In this document: positions 31,743-42,227 of the stretch, one piece after another | Numbering within the stretch: the first letter of the stretch is position 1 | Layout: the number at the start of each line of letters is the position of its first letter | Notes under the pieces: generated by a model | What the model was told of the DNA's origin: nothing | Database searches by the model: none | Seen by the model: only the letters and a program-made list of their open reading frames with translations | Program-made: the position numbers and the translations under genes | NCBI RefSeq assembly: GCF_003999995.1 | Contig: NZ_RJAD01000001.1 | Span: forward strand, 1,550,001-1,614,000 | Reading direction: 5' to 3' | From: Microbacterium sulfonylureivorans | Lineage (GTDB): Bacteria; Actinomycetota; Actinomycetes; Actinomycetales; Microbacteriaceae | DNA length: 64,000 nt

Positions 31743-33533
31743 TCAGTCCTGGTCGTCGAGGCGCAGCTCGAGGCTCAGCTGGTCGGCGTCGAGCTCGGCG
31801 AGGGCGTGGCGGAGCGCCGGCGTGCTGAACTCGCCGCCCGACGAGAGCTCGTTGAGCCGGCGACGCATGGCCTCGATGAGGACGAGCCGCAGTTCGAGGA
31901 AGTCGCGAGCCGTCGTGGTCGCGTCGTCGTCGGGCGGGTCGTACATCCGCGCGCTGACGGTGCCGAGGAGCTCGTCGGGGAACGGCTCGCCGTTGCGCCG
32001 CCTCAGCTTCGGATGGGCGATGGCAGCCACGGCGGCCTCGCGCAGCTCGTCGTCGAGGGCGGACTGCTCGGCGCGGTCGAGCTGGTTGTCTCCGGAGGTC
32101 TGGAGGCGCAGCATCCGCACGAGCCAGGGGAGGGTGAATCCCTGCAGCATGAGGCTGCCGATCGCCACCGCGAACGCCACGAAGATGAGCAGCTCGCGCT
32201 CGGGGGTGTCGCGGGGCAGCGTCTGCGCGGCGGCGAGGGTCACGACTCCGCGCATCCCCGCCCAGACGATCACCGCGCCGTGCTTCCAGCCGAGGGGTGA
32301 CGCCTGGTAGTAGTTGAGGTCGCTCATCGCGCGCGCGACCCGCGTGCGCATCGAGGCGACTCGCCGCTGCGTGCGCGGGTCGTCGGGGGATGCCTCGCCG
32401 CGGCGATCGCGGCCGCGGCGTCGGCCGGTGAGCCGCGAGTCGATCACCGCGGCAGCCCCGCTGGCCATCTCGTCGATGCGCTCCCCGATCTGTTCGAGGC
32501 GCTGGCGCTGTCGTCCGCGCGCGCGGCGGCTCTGCAGCCAGACCAGCACGCTCACGTACGCGGCGCGGACCACGACGATGATCGCGAAGGCGCCCAGCGC
32601 GATGCCGATCCCCGTGCCGATGCCGCTGTGGTTCTCGATGTTTCCCTCGACGATCTGCTTGAGCTCGAGGCCCATCAGCAGGAAGACCGCGCCCTCGAGC
32701 ATGAGCTCGATCGTGCGCCAGTTGTGCTCGTCCGACATCCGCTGTTCGGGCGTGAACCACCGAGCCGAGCCCTGGCCGGTGACGATGCCGGCGACGACCG
32801 CCGCGACGAGTCCCGAGCCGCCGAGGGCCTCTGTCGGCAGGTACGCCACGAAGGGGATGACGAAGCCGACCGCGGTGTTCGCCGCGGAGTGCCCGATCAG
32901 CGAGCGGAAGCGGAGGTTCAGGTAGCCGACGAGTCCACCCACGACGACGGCCACGATCACTCCCCACGCGAACGCCGGGAGGAAGCCGACGCCCACGCCG
33001 TCCTCGGCCGCGATGCCGGCCGTCGCGAGAGCCGCGGCCGCGACCATGGTCCGCAGCAGCACGAGGGCCGTCGCGTCGTTGAGCAGGCTCTCGCCCTCGA
33101 GCATGGTCACGACCCGCCGCGAGACGCCGAGGCGCTTGACGATCGATGTCGCGACGGCGTCGGTCGGGCTGAGGATCGCGCCCAGGGCGACCGCGATCGC
33201 GGGGTTCAGGCCGGGGATGACGAGCACGAAGAAGAACGCGAGCACGATGGAGCTGATGATCACGAGCAGGAACGACAGTCCGGCGATCGGACCGAAGTCG
33301 CGGCGGAACTCGATGGCCGGAAGCGCGACGGCCGCGGAGTAGAGCAACGGCGGCAGCACGCCCACGAGGATCCACTCGGGGTCGATCTCGGGGATGTCGA
33401 TGAAGGGGAGCAGCCCGACCCCGACGCCGATCAGCACGAGCACCAGCGGACCGGCGACGTTGAGCTTCGGCGCGATCGCCGTGCCCAGCGCGATCACGAC
33501 GACGGCCAGGATCGCGAGGACCAGGTACTCCAT
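31743..33533 (-). CDS. CPA1 family Na+/H+ antiporter
   Basis: Predicted 596-residue membrane protein with about 12 transmembrane segments in residues 1-440 and a long hydrophilic tail. GAILSPTDAVA (about 117-127) and EGESLLNDATALVLL (about 146-160) are the NhaP/CPA1 ion-translocation motifs. It would exchange cytoplasmic Na+ or K+ for protons for pH and salt homeostasis. Loop residues about 345-400 are rich in Arg and could be regulatory. It lies 3 nt downstream of mdh and is probably co-transcribed with it. Confidence 0.92.
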   Translation of the reverse strand: MEYLVLAILAVVVIALGTAIAPKLNVAGPLVLVLIGVGVGLLPFIDIPEIDPEWILVGVLPPLLYSAAVALPAIEFRRDFGPIAGLSFLLVIISSIVLAFFFVLVIPGLNPAIAVALGAILSPTDAVATSIVKRLGVSRRVVTMLEGESLLNDATALVLLRTMVAAAALATAGIAAEDGVGVGFLPAFAWGVIVAVVVGGLVGYLNLRFRSLIGHSAANTAVGFVIPFVAYLPTEALGGSGLVAAVVAGIVTGQGSARWFTPEQRMSDEHNWRTIELMLEGAVFLLMGLELKQIVEGNIENHSGIGTGIGIALGAFAIIVVVRAAYVSVLVWLQSRRARGRQRQRLEQIGERIDEMASGAAAVIDSRLTGRRRGRDRRGEASPDDPRTQRRVASMRTRVARAMSDLNYYQASPLGWKHGAVIVWAGMRGVVTLAAAQTLPRDTPERELLIFVAFAVAIGSLMLQGFTLPWLVRMLRLQTSGDNQLDRAEQSALDDELREAAVAAIAHPKLRRRNGEPFPDELLGTVSARMYDPPDDDATTTARDFLELRLVLIEAMRRRLNELSSGGEFSTPALRHALAELDADQLSLELRLDDQD

Positions 33534-33536
33534 GGC

Positions 33537-34547
33537 CTACAGCACTCCGAGCGCCCGGACGGCGTCGCGCTCGGCCACCAGCTCGGCGACCGACGCGTCG
33601 AGGCGGGCGCGGGACCGGTCATCGAGCGCGAGACCCTCGACGATCCGGTAGCCGGCGCCGTCGGACGTGACCGGGAACGAGCAGACGAGGCCCTCGGGAA
33701 CGTCGTACTCGCCGCGCGAGACGACAGCCGCCGAGGTGGTCGCGCCGCCTGTGCCGCGCTGCTCGTCGCGCACGTGCTCGATGGCCGCGTTGGCCGCCGA
33801 GGCGACCGACGACGAGCCGCGCACCTCGATGATCTCGGCCCCGCGCTTCGCGACGCGGGGGATGAACACGTCGTCGAGCCAGGCCAGGGCGGCGTCGTGC
33901 CCGCCCAGTCGCTCGGCGAGGGCCTCGACGACCGGTGCGCCGCCGACGGCCGCGTGCGCGACATCCGGAAACTGCGTCGCAGAGTGATTGCCCCAGATCG
34001 CCACCCCGCGCACGTCGCCGGGGTTGGCGTCGAGCGCCTCGGCGAGCTGTCCGACGGCCCGGTTGTGGTCGAGGCGGGTGAGCGCGGTGAAGCGGTCGGC
34101 GGGAACGCCGGCAGCGGATGCCGCGGCGATGAGCGCGTTCGTGTTCGCGGGGTTTCCCACCACGACCGCGCGCACGTCGTCTGCGGCGACCTCGCCGATC
34201 GCTGCGCCCTGCGGGCCGAAGATCCCGGCGTTGGCCGCGAGCAGGTCGGCCCGCTCCATCCCCGGTCCGCGGGGGCGTGCGCCGACGAGCATGGCGATGC
34301 CGCAGCCGTCGAAGGCCACACGAGGATCGTCGCTCAGCTCGACGCCGTGAAGCAGCGGGAACGCGCAGTCCTGCAGCTCGAGCGCGGCACCCTCGGCCGC
34401 GCGCATGCCCTGCGGGATCTCGAGCAGGCGCAGCCGGACCGGACGATCGGCGCCGAGCATGTCGCCGGCCGCGATGCGGAAGAGCAGGGCGTAGCCGATC
34501 TGCCCGCCGGCGCCGGTGATCGTCACGGTCGTGGGTGCGCTCGCCAT
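33537..34547 (-). CDS. mdh: Malate dehydrogenase
   Basis: Predicted 336-residue TCA-cycle enzyme converting malate and NAD+ to oxaloacetate and NADH in the cytoplasm. The Rossmann motif [12 protein letters not shown], substrate-binding Arg segment [26 protein letters not shown], catalytic Asp in TRLDHNRA and catalytic His in [11 protein letters not shown] are all present, of the LDH-like actinobacterial MDH type. The ATG start has TAGGCT at leaderless distance. Confidence 0.96.
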   Translation of the reverse strand: MASAPTTVTITGAGGQIGYALLFRIAAGDMLGADRPVRLRLLEIPQGMRAAEGAALELQDCAFPLLHGVELSDDPRVAFDGCGIAMLVGARPRGPGMERADLLAANAGIFGPQGAAIGEVAADDVRAVVVGNPANTNALIAAASAAGVPADRFTALTRLDHNRAVGQLAEALDANPGDVRGVAIWGNHSATQFPDVAHAAVGGAPVVEALAERLGGHDAALAWLDDVFIPRVAKRGAEIIEVRGSSSVASAANAAIEHVRDEQRGTGGATTSAAVVSRGEYDVPEGLVCSFPVTSDGAGYRIVEGLALDDRSRARLDASVAELVAERDAVRALGVL

Positions 34548-34553
34548 GTTCCG

Positions 34554-34559
34554 AGCCTA
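34554..34559 (-). promoter_or_regulatory. -10 box TAGGCT, leaderless start of mdh
   Basis: On the minus strand TAGGCT is followed by six bases and the mdh ATG at 34547. The same intergenic region holds the divergent -10 of the zinc peptidase gene about 45 nt away. Confidence 0.55.
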
Positions 34560-34600
34560 TTGCCGTGTCAAGGCTCCTCGCCGGGAATGGGTGCCGGGGG

Positions 34601-34606
34601 TACCGT
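34601..34606 (+). promoter_or_regulatory. -10 box TACCGT, start of the zinc peptidase gene
   Basis: TACCGT is followed by GAGGCC and the ATG at 34613, the leaderless spacing seen elsewhere in this window. Confidence 0.5.
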
Positions 34607-34612
34607 GAGGCC

Positions 34613-36552
<1,940 letters not shown>

Positions 36553-36559
36553 GGTGGAA

Positions 36560-36734
36560 GCACTTGCAGCGCATCATGCGCTTCTTGCGTCGTAGAACGC
36601 TTCCCTCGCCGCCGTCTCCGGGCCATGCCCGACCAGATGCCGTCGGCTGAAAACTTTCGTACGGCGACCCGTGGGCGAGATACGCCACCGGCCACCGACC
36701 AGGGTGCGTATGCGCGCCCGGAGAAAACTCCTCA
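36560..36734 (+). promoter_or_regulatory. Long, possibly structured 5' leader of the DEAD-box helicase gene
   Basis: About 175 nt lie between the probable promoter and the ATG at 36735 with no supported gene. It contains small inverted repeats (GCGCATCATGCGC at about 36570-36582) and, near its end, GGAGAAAACTCCTCA, in which GGAG can pair with CTCC and hide the ribosome site. Long leaders controlling DEAD-box helicase expression in the cold or by autoregulation are known in other bacteria; here the role is inferred. Confidence 0.4.
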
Positions 36735-38303
36735 ATGACTGACGTCTCCTTCAGCACGCTCGGCGTGCCCCAGCCCCTCGTCGCCGTCCTCGCGACCCAG
36801 GGCAAGACCACCGCGTTCCCGATCCAGGTCGACACGCTCCCCGACACGCTCGCAGGCCGCGACGTGCTCGGCCGCGGCAAGACCGGCTCGGGCAAGACCC
36901 TCGCCTTCTCGATCCCCATGGTCGCGCGCCTGGGCGGAAAGCTCGCCGGCGGCTCGCGCCGCAAGGGCCGCCCGCTCGGACTCGTGCTCGCCCCGACGCG
37001 CGAGCTGGCGACCCAGATCGACGCCGTCCTGGCGCCGCTCGCCAAGGCCTACGGCCTGACCACGACCACGATCTTCGGCGGCGTGAGCCAGAGCCGCCAG
37101 GTGCAGGCGCTCAACGCCGGCGTCGACATCGTCGTCGCCTGCCCTGGCCGCCTCGAAGACCTCATGAAGCAGGGCTACGCCCACCTCGACGCCGTCGAGA
37201 TCACCGTCATCGACGAGGCCGACCACATGGCCGACCTCGGCTTCCTGCCGGTCGTGACCCGCATCCTCGGCGCGACGCCGTCGGGCGGTCAGCGCCTGCT
37301 CTTCAGCGCCACGCTCGACAACGGCGTGGACAAGCTCGTCAACCGCTTCCTGCAGAACGAGGTGCTCCATTCCGTCGACGAGGCGAACTCGCCCGTCGCC
37401 GCGATGACCCACCACGTCTTCACGATGAGCGACACCGACTCGAAGAAGGACGTCGTCACGGCGCTCGCCTCGGGCACCGGCCGCCGCATCCTGTTCATGC
37501 GCACGAAGCACCACGCCAAGAAGCTCGCGAAGCAGCTCACCGCCGACGGCATCCCCGCCGTCGACCTGCACGGCAACCTGTCGCAGCCGCAGCGCGACCG
37601 CAACCTCGCCGCGTTCTCGGCCGGCACCGCCAAGGTGCTCGTCGCGACCGACGTCGCCGCCCGCGGCGTGCACGTCGACGACGTCGAGCTGGTCATCCAC
37701 GTCGATCCCCCCACCGAGCACAAGGCGTACCTGCACCGCTCGGGCCGCACGGCCCGCGCGGGGGCGGAGGGTGCCGTGGTCACCCTTGTGCTCCCGGGCC
37801 AGGACAAGGACGTCGCGCAGCTGCTGCGCAAGGCGGCCATCACGGTCACGCCCGTCCGCGTGACGGCGAAGTCGGCCGAGGTCGCCGCGCTCGTCGGCGA
37901 GGTCGCCGCGTACGTCAAGCCCGAGCCCGTCCAGCACCCCACCCGTGGCGGCGGGACGAGCCAGGGCGCCAACGCCCAGCGCAAGCGCGCCGCGCGCGAG
38001 GGCGGCGGCGGTCGTGGCAACGGCCAGCGCCGCGGATCGGATGCCTCGGCCTCCGGTCGTTCGCAGGGCCAGGGCGCGGGCCGCGGTCAGTCCGCAGGTC
38101 GCGGCCAGGCGTCGGATCGCGCGCAGGGCGGGCACCAGCGCGCCGACCAGAGCGCCGGGCACACCCGTTCGGCTCAGCCGGCGCAGGGCAACCCGCGCAC
38201 GCCGAACCGTCGCGCTTCGGGCGGCGGCGCCGGCGGCGGCAAGCTGATGGTCGGCTCGGTCGTCCGTCAGAACGGCGGCAACCGGCGCGCCGGCGGTCGC
38301 TGA
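36735..38303 (+). CDS. DEAD-box RNA helicase
   Basis: Predicted 522-residue ATP-dependent RNA helicase. The Q-motif region (TAFPIQVDTLPDTLAGRD), motif I GKTGSGKT, Ia APTREL, II DEAD (VIDEADHM), III FSATL, IV FMRTKHHA, V TDVAARGVHV and VI HRSGRTARAG are all present within residues 1-370. The remaining 130 residues are a Gly/Arg/Gln-rich, disordered and basic tail (RGQSAGRGQAS-type) likely to bind RNA. It probably takes part in RNA decay or ribosome assembly, especially in the cold. It has its own promoter and a strong terminator. Confidence 0.95.
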   Translation: MTDVSFSTLGVPQPLVAVLATQGKTTAFPIQVDTLPDTLAGRDVLGRGKTGSGKTLAFSIPMVARLGGKLAGGSRRKGRPLGLVLAPTRELATQIDAVLAPLAKAYGLTTTTIFGGVSQSRQVQALNAGVDIVVACPGRLEDLMKQGYAHLDAVEITVIDEADHMADLGFLPVVTRILGATPSGGQRLLFSATLDNGVDKLVNRFLQNEVLHSVDEANSPVAAMTHHVFTMSDTDSKKDVVTALASGTGRRILFMRTKHHAKKLAKQLTADGIPAVDLHGNLSQPQRDRNLAAFSAGTAKVLVATDVAARGVHVDDVELVIHVDPPTEHKAYLHRSGRTARAGAEGAVVTLVLPGQDKDVAQLLRKAAITVTPVRVTAKSAEVAALVGEVAAYVKPEPVQHPTRGGGTSQGANAQRKRAAREGGGGRGNGQRRGSDASASGRSQGQGAGRGQSAGRGQASDRAQGGHQRADQSAGHTRSAQPAQGNPRTPNRRASGGGAGGGKLMVGSVVRQNGGNRRAGGR

Positions 38304-38318
38304 CTCCGCACGTCTTCT

Positions 38319-38358
38319 CGAAGGGCAGGCCTCCCGCATCCGCGGGGCCTGCCCTTCG
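38319..38358 (+). terminator. Intrinsic-type terminator after the helicase gene
   Basis: CGAAGGGCAGGCC (38319-38331) pairs perfectly with GGCCTGCCCTTCG (38346-38358) around a 14-nt loop, 15 nt after the stop codon. The stem is long and GC-rich, followed only by GGCGTTCCCG, so it lacks a full U-tract, as is common in actinobacteria. Confidence 0.85.
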
Positions 38359-38468
38359 GCGTTCCCGCGCCCGGCGCGGCGTGGTCCGGGGTGCCGGGGG
38401 TCCGGGTGGCCCGGTCCCGGCCTGGCGGGGGTTTGGGGCGTGTTTCGGTCTTTGGGGCGGGTGTCGCA

Positions 38469-38566
38469 CGCCCCGAATGACGTGGCGCGCCCCGAACCCG
38501 GGACGCGCCCCGAATGACGTGGTGCGCCCGGGACGCCCCGTATGACGTGGTGCGCCCCGAACCCGG
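38469..38566. repeat. Three tandem copies of the CGCCCCGAA intergenic repeat
   Basis: Copies at 38469-38501 and 38534-38566 match CGCCCCGAA-N10-CGCCCCGAACCCGG with at most a few changes; the middle copy (38506-38532) is shortened. The spacer reads TGACGTGG in all three. A copy of the same unit lies at 12018-12050. Half-motifs in the opposite orientation (TTTGGGGCG) lie just upstream at about 38431-38456. The whole interval 38304-38600 holds the helicase terminator and this array and no supported gene. Confidence 0.8.
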
Positions 38567-38600
38567 TCTCACCGGGGACGTGTCGGGCGAACGGATCGGC

Positions 38601-40280
38601 TCAGCGACCTCGGATGAGGTCGGCGGCGACCTCGCCGATCACGATCGCGGGGGCGTTGGTGTGGCCGCGGATCACGGTGGGCATGACGGATGCGTCGGCC
38701 ACGCGCAGACCTCGGACCCCGCGCACGCGGAGCTCGGGGTCGACGACGGAGGAGGCATCCGTCCCCATCCGGGCCGTGCCGACGGGGTGGTACAGCGTGT
38801 GCGAGTAGCGGCGCAGCGACAGCTCGGCGCGCTCGCCCGGGGTCATGGCTTCGCCGCCGTCGGGCTGGATCCAGCGACCCGTGGTCACGGCGCGCAGAGC
38901 GTCGGTGTCGATCAGGCGCTCGCACGCGGCGAGGCCTGCGAGCATCGTGGCCTCGTCGATCCCTTCGGGGTCGGTGAGGTAGCCCGGGTCGATCACGGCC
39001 TTCGCGGTCGGGTCCGCCGACGCCAGGCGGATCGTCCCGCGGCTGCGCGGCCGCAGCAGGATCGCGCCGAGCGTGATGCCCTCGCCGGGCGTCGGGATGA
39101 GCCCTTCGCCCACGTAGGGGACGGGGGCGAAGATGATCTCGATGTCGGGCAGGCCATCGGTCATGCCGGCGCGGTCGGCGACGTCGGTGCGCACGAACCC
39201 GCAGCCCTCGCCGACGTTGGAGGTGAGCATCCCGGTGCGCTTCGTGAGGTAGCGCACGAGCTGGGCCGGGCTCTCGGCGCCGAACAGCGTGCCGCCGTCG
39301 GCCTCGGGTGCGAGCCCCGCAACGAGGTGGTCCTGAAGGTTCGCCCCGACGTCGGGCGCGTCGACGAGGAGCGGGATGCCGTGCTCGGCGAGGTGCTCGG
39401 CGGGGCCGATGCCGCTCAGCATGAGCAGCTGCGGCGTGTTGATGGCGCCGCCCGAGAGGATCACCTCGCGCCGGGCGCGTGCGTGCCGGGTGACGCCGTC
39501 GATCTCGACGTAGACGCCGGTGGCAGCGGGAGCCTCGGCGGGCTCGGTGGCCGCACCCGAGCCGGCGAACGTCACCCGCCGCACCAGCGCCCCCGTGACC
39601 ACCCGCAGGTTGCGGCGCTTCCGGGCGGGCCGGAGGTACGCGTCGGCGGTCGAGGCCCGCGCGCCGCGCTGCTGCGACACCATCGTCTGGCTGAAACCCT
39701 GACCCTCGGCGAGGTTGGGGGCGGTGACCGGATGCCCGACCTCACGCGCCGCGGCGAGGAACGCCGCGGTATGCGGCCTCGGGTCGCGCTGGTGCTCGAC
39801 GGACTGCGGGCCGTCCGACCCCTGAGTCGCGTCGGCCGGATCCTGCGTGCGCTCGACGCGGCGGAAGTAGGGCACCAGCGAGTCCCACGACCAGGCCGGG
39901 CCCGCGGCATCCGCCCACTCGTCGTAGTCGGCGGCGAAGCCGCGCACCCACATCATCGCGTTGAGCGACGACGAGCCCCCCAGCGTCTTGCCCCGGGGCC
40001 AGAAGATCGTGCGCCCCTCGAGCTTCTCCTGGGGGACGGTGTCGTAGCTCCAGTCGTACGGACCGCGGAACAGCTTCGAGAACGCGGCCGGCACGTGCAG
40101 CTCGAGCGCCGTGTCGGGCGCGCCCGCCTCGAGCAGCAGCACCGAGACCGAGGGGTCCTCGCTGAGGCGCGCAGCGAGGGCGGCTCCGGCCGATCCTGCT
40201 CCGACGACGATATAGTCCGCTGTCAGCTCCGTCGCCCCGCGTGTGCCTCGGGGTGCGGCGCCCCGCCCTCGCCGGGTCAT
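38601..40280 (-). CDS. GMC family FAD oxidoreductase (choline dehydrogenase-like)
   Basis: Predicted 559-residue flavoenzyme oxidising an alcohol. The N-terminal dinucleotide fold is DYIVVGAGSAGAALAARLSE (residues about 22-41, after an unusual basic leader), and the GMC signatures are GKTLGGSSSLNAMMWVRG and SGGAINTPQLLMLSGIGP. The C-terminal active-site region has LYHPVGTARMG with the catalytic His and HTNAPAIVIGE. The ALDH gene directly upstream would take the aldehyde product further, as in choline-to-betaine or other alcohol-to-acid pathways. The substrate is not clear from sequence. Confidence 0.92.
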   Translation of the reverse strand: MTRRGRGAAPRGTRGATELTADYIVVGAGSAGAALAARLSEDPSVSVLLLEAGAPDTALELHVPAAFSKLFRGPYDWSYDTVPQEKLEGRTIFWPRGKTLGGSSSLNAMMWVRGFAADYDEWADAAGPAWSWDSLVPYFRRVERTQDPADATQGSDGPQSVEHQRDPRPHTAAFLAAAREVGHPVTAPNLAEGQGFSQTMVSQQRGARASTADAYLRPARKRRNLRVVTGALVRRVTFAGSGAATEPAEAPAATGVYVEIDGVTRHARARREVILSGGAINTPQLLMLSGIGPAEHLAEHGIPLLVDAPDVGANLQDHLVAGLAPEADGGTLFGAESPAQLVRYLTKRTGMLTSNVGEGCGFVRTDVADRAGMTDGLPDIEIIFAPVPYVGEGLIPTPGEGITLGAILLRPRSRGTIRLASADPTAKAVIDPGYLTDPEGIDEATMLAGLAACERLIDTDALRAVTTGRWIQPDGGEAMTPGERAELSLRRYSHTLYHPVGTARMGTDASSVVDPELRVRGVRGLRVADASVMPTVIRGHTNAPAIVIGEVAADLIRGR

Positions 40281-40283
40281 GCG

Positions 40284-40356
40284 TGTCCCACTTCGTCTTC
40301 GATCATGTCCCGGTTTGAACCGCTCTGCGCCTCGGATAGCGGGGCAAAGTGGGACA
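40284..40356. promoter_or_regulatory. Inverted repeat of TGTCCCACTT between the GMC and ALDH genes
   Basis: TGTCCCACTT (40284-40293) and AAGTGGGACA (40347-40356) are exact inverse complements 53 nt apart; a third half-site, ATGTCCCGG, lies between them at about 40303-40311, and CGGTTTGAACCG sits next to it. Three half-sites immediately upstream of the GMC start look like an operator, though a large hairpin is also possible. Confidence 0.45.
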
Positions 40357-40374
40357 TGAGCGGGGGGCTGGTGG

Positions 40375-42171
40375 TCATGCGCGGAACGCCTGCACGAGCG
40401 TCGCCGCGAGCTTGGCGTAGTTGCCGTCCATGCGGAAGCGCGTGAAGCCCTCGCTCACGGCCGCGCCGGTGCGCGACGTCACGAACCACGGCGGCTTCGG
40501 CAGCACAGAGAACGACCGCCCCTTCGATGCGCCCAGCGCACGCGGCGCCGCCGAGCGCGGGAACGGCCGGAACGGGCCACGGGTCACCGACCGCTCGATG
40601 CGATCGAGGAGGAGGCCGTTGTGCACGACCCCGATGCCGCTCTCGACGTTCTGCAGCGTCGCGCCGGGGAATCCGCCCCAGGGGAGCGTCGGGGTGAGGA
40701 ATCCGAAGGCCGTCCACGAGTTGATCGACACCGTGCCGTACCGGAGGTCGGCCATCGCCTGTTCGAAGCCGTCGCCGAGCGCGGCCTGGGTGAGCGGATC
40801 GATGATGACGTTGGCGCCGAGGGTGCCCACGAGCCGGTCGTTCGCGTGGGCGACGGCGCCGTCGAGGAACTCCTGCCCGTTGCCGGGCAGCGCCACGACC
40901 CCGAGCACGGGGGCGAAGTACTCCGTCGTCTCGAGCGCCGTGGCGTCACCGCCCGCCTCGACCTCCACGAGCATGCGTGTGCCGTCGCCGCACCGCTCCG
41001 CGGCGGGGTAGTCGGATGCCGCGGCCGCGAGCTTCGCGTCGGACCGGGGATACCAGACCGGCCGTGCCGGGGCCGCGTCGAGCGCCGTGCGCAGCGCGTC
41101 GAGGAAGGCCTCCCGCTGCGGCCACTCGGCACTGAGGAGCACGACCTGGCCGGCGATGCAGTTGTGGCCGGAGTTGTAGAGCCGCATCGTCGCGACGTGC
41201 TCGGCCTGGAAGGCGAGATCGGCATCGCTCCACTCGCCCGGTACGACGATGATCGGCGAGACGCCGCCGAGCTCGGCGGTGATCGGCTTCTTGAGCTTCG
41301 GGCGGTCTTCGCGCCTGCGACGCGCGGTGGCCGCCGCACCCGAGCCCGTGGGGGGACCCCAGACGATCGCGTCGAACGTGGGGGCAGCCCCGGTGATGTG
41401 CACGTGCGCGATGCCGCGGTGCTCGGCGAGGTAGCCGCCGACATCTCCGCCTCCTCGGACGATTCGCAGGAACCCGGGCTCGATGAGCGGGGCGAGCGCG
41501 CGCTCGTACACGGGCACGAGGGCGTCCTGAGTCGGGTTCACCTTCAGGATCGCGACGCGGTTGTGCGCGAGCAGCTCGTACATCACGTCGAGCACCGGGA
41601 TCGAGGTGACGTTGCCCGCGCCGAGCACGAGCCCGACACCGCCGGCCTCGGTCGGGGTCAGCTGTGCGAGGCCGGCCCCGCGGCGCGCCTCGGCGTCGGT
41701 CACGCCCGGCTCGAACCACACCTCGCCGGTGTAGCCCGACAGCAGCATTCCGTCGACGGGCGTGAGCGGGAAGACGTGGGCGCGCACGCGGTCGCCGGGT
41801 GCGGCATCCGTCTTCACGCCCTTCAACGGGCTCTCGCCCTTCGCGAGCGCCGCCAGCGTCGAGCGGTAGGAGTCGAGCGCGACGAGGGTCGCGTACGGTC
41901 CTGACAGCCACTCCTCGCCGCGGAGCGGATGCCCCGGCTCGATCCCCTTCGACGTCGAGGCGACGTCTGCCCACTCCTCCGCCACGGCGGCCACGGACGC
42001 GCGGATGCGATCGAGCAGACGCGCTCGCTGGTCGAGCGTGAGGTGGCTCCACGTGCGGGCGCCCACGTCGAGGTCGGCGATCGCGATGTCGAGCGGGCCG
42101 CTCACCTCTTCGGGGAGGGCGGGCGCCTTCGCGCGAGCAGGGGCGGCGGTTGCCGGGGCGGCCTTGGGCAC
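40375..42171 (-). CDS. Aldehyde dehydrogenase family protein
   Basis: Predicted 598-residue NAD(P)-dependent aldehyde dehydrogenase-like enzyme. ELGGVSPIIV supplies the general-base Glu and SGHNCIAGQVVLL the nucleophile Cys, and PWGGFPGATLQN lies in the C-terminal region. The N-terminal 25 residues are Pro/Ala/Lys-rich, and the chain is about 100 residues longer than typical ALDHs. The GTG at 42171 is chosen because AAGGAG lies 7 nt upstream. It is encoded between a GPH transporter and a GMC oxidoreductase on the same strand and could oxidise the aldehyde made by the latter. Confidence 0.85.
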   Translation of the reverse strand: MPKAAPATAAPARAKAPALPEEVSGPLDIAIADLDVGARTWSHLTLDQRARLLDRIRASVAAVAEEWADVASTSKGIEPGHPLRGEEWLSGPYATLVALDSYRSTLAALAKGESPLKGVKTDAAPGDRVRAHVFPLTPVDGMLLSGYTGEVWFEPGVTDAEARRGAGLAQLTPTEAGGVGLVLGAGNVTSIPVLDVMYELLAHNRVAILKVNPTQDALVPVYERALAPLIEPGFLRIVRGGGDVGGYLAEHRGIAHVHITGAAPTFDAIVWGPPTGSGAAATARRRREDRPKLKKPITAELGGVSPIIVVPGEWSDADLAFQAEHVATMRLYNSGHNCIAGQVVLLSAEWPQREAFLDALRTALDAAPARPVWYPRSDAKLAAAASDYPAAERCGDGTRMLVEVEAGGDATALETTEYFAPVLGVVALPGNGQEFLDGAVAHANDRLVGTLGANVIIDPLTQAALGDGFEQAMADLRYGTVSINSWTAFGFLTPTLPWGGFPGATLQNVESGIGVVHNGLLLDRIERSVTRGPFRPFPRSAAPRALGASKGRSFSVLPKPPWFVTSRTGAAVSEGFTRFRMDGNYAKLAATLVQAFRA

Positions 42172-42227
42172 GGGCGCTCTCCTTCGGGCGGGGTTCTCAG
42201 TGTACGTCGCTCGCCTGGAACGCGATC

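Noticed and set aside
29602..33375. Long minus-strand open frame spanning kinase, FHA and antiporter genes
   Set aside because: It crosses several well-supported genes on both strands and lacks any recognisable domain.
31188..33533. Mobile element or integration site suggested by the recombinase-like gene
   Set aside because: No tRNA, direct repeats or phage/transposon genes flank it; neighbours are conserved housekeeping genes and the recombinase lacks key catalytic residues and a DNA-binding domain.
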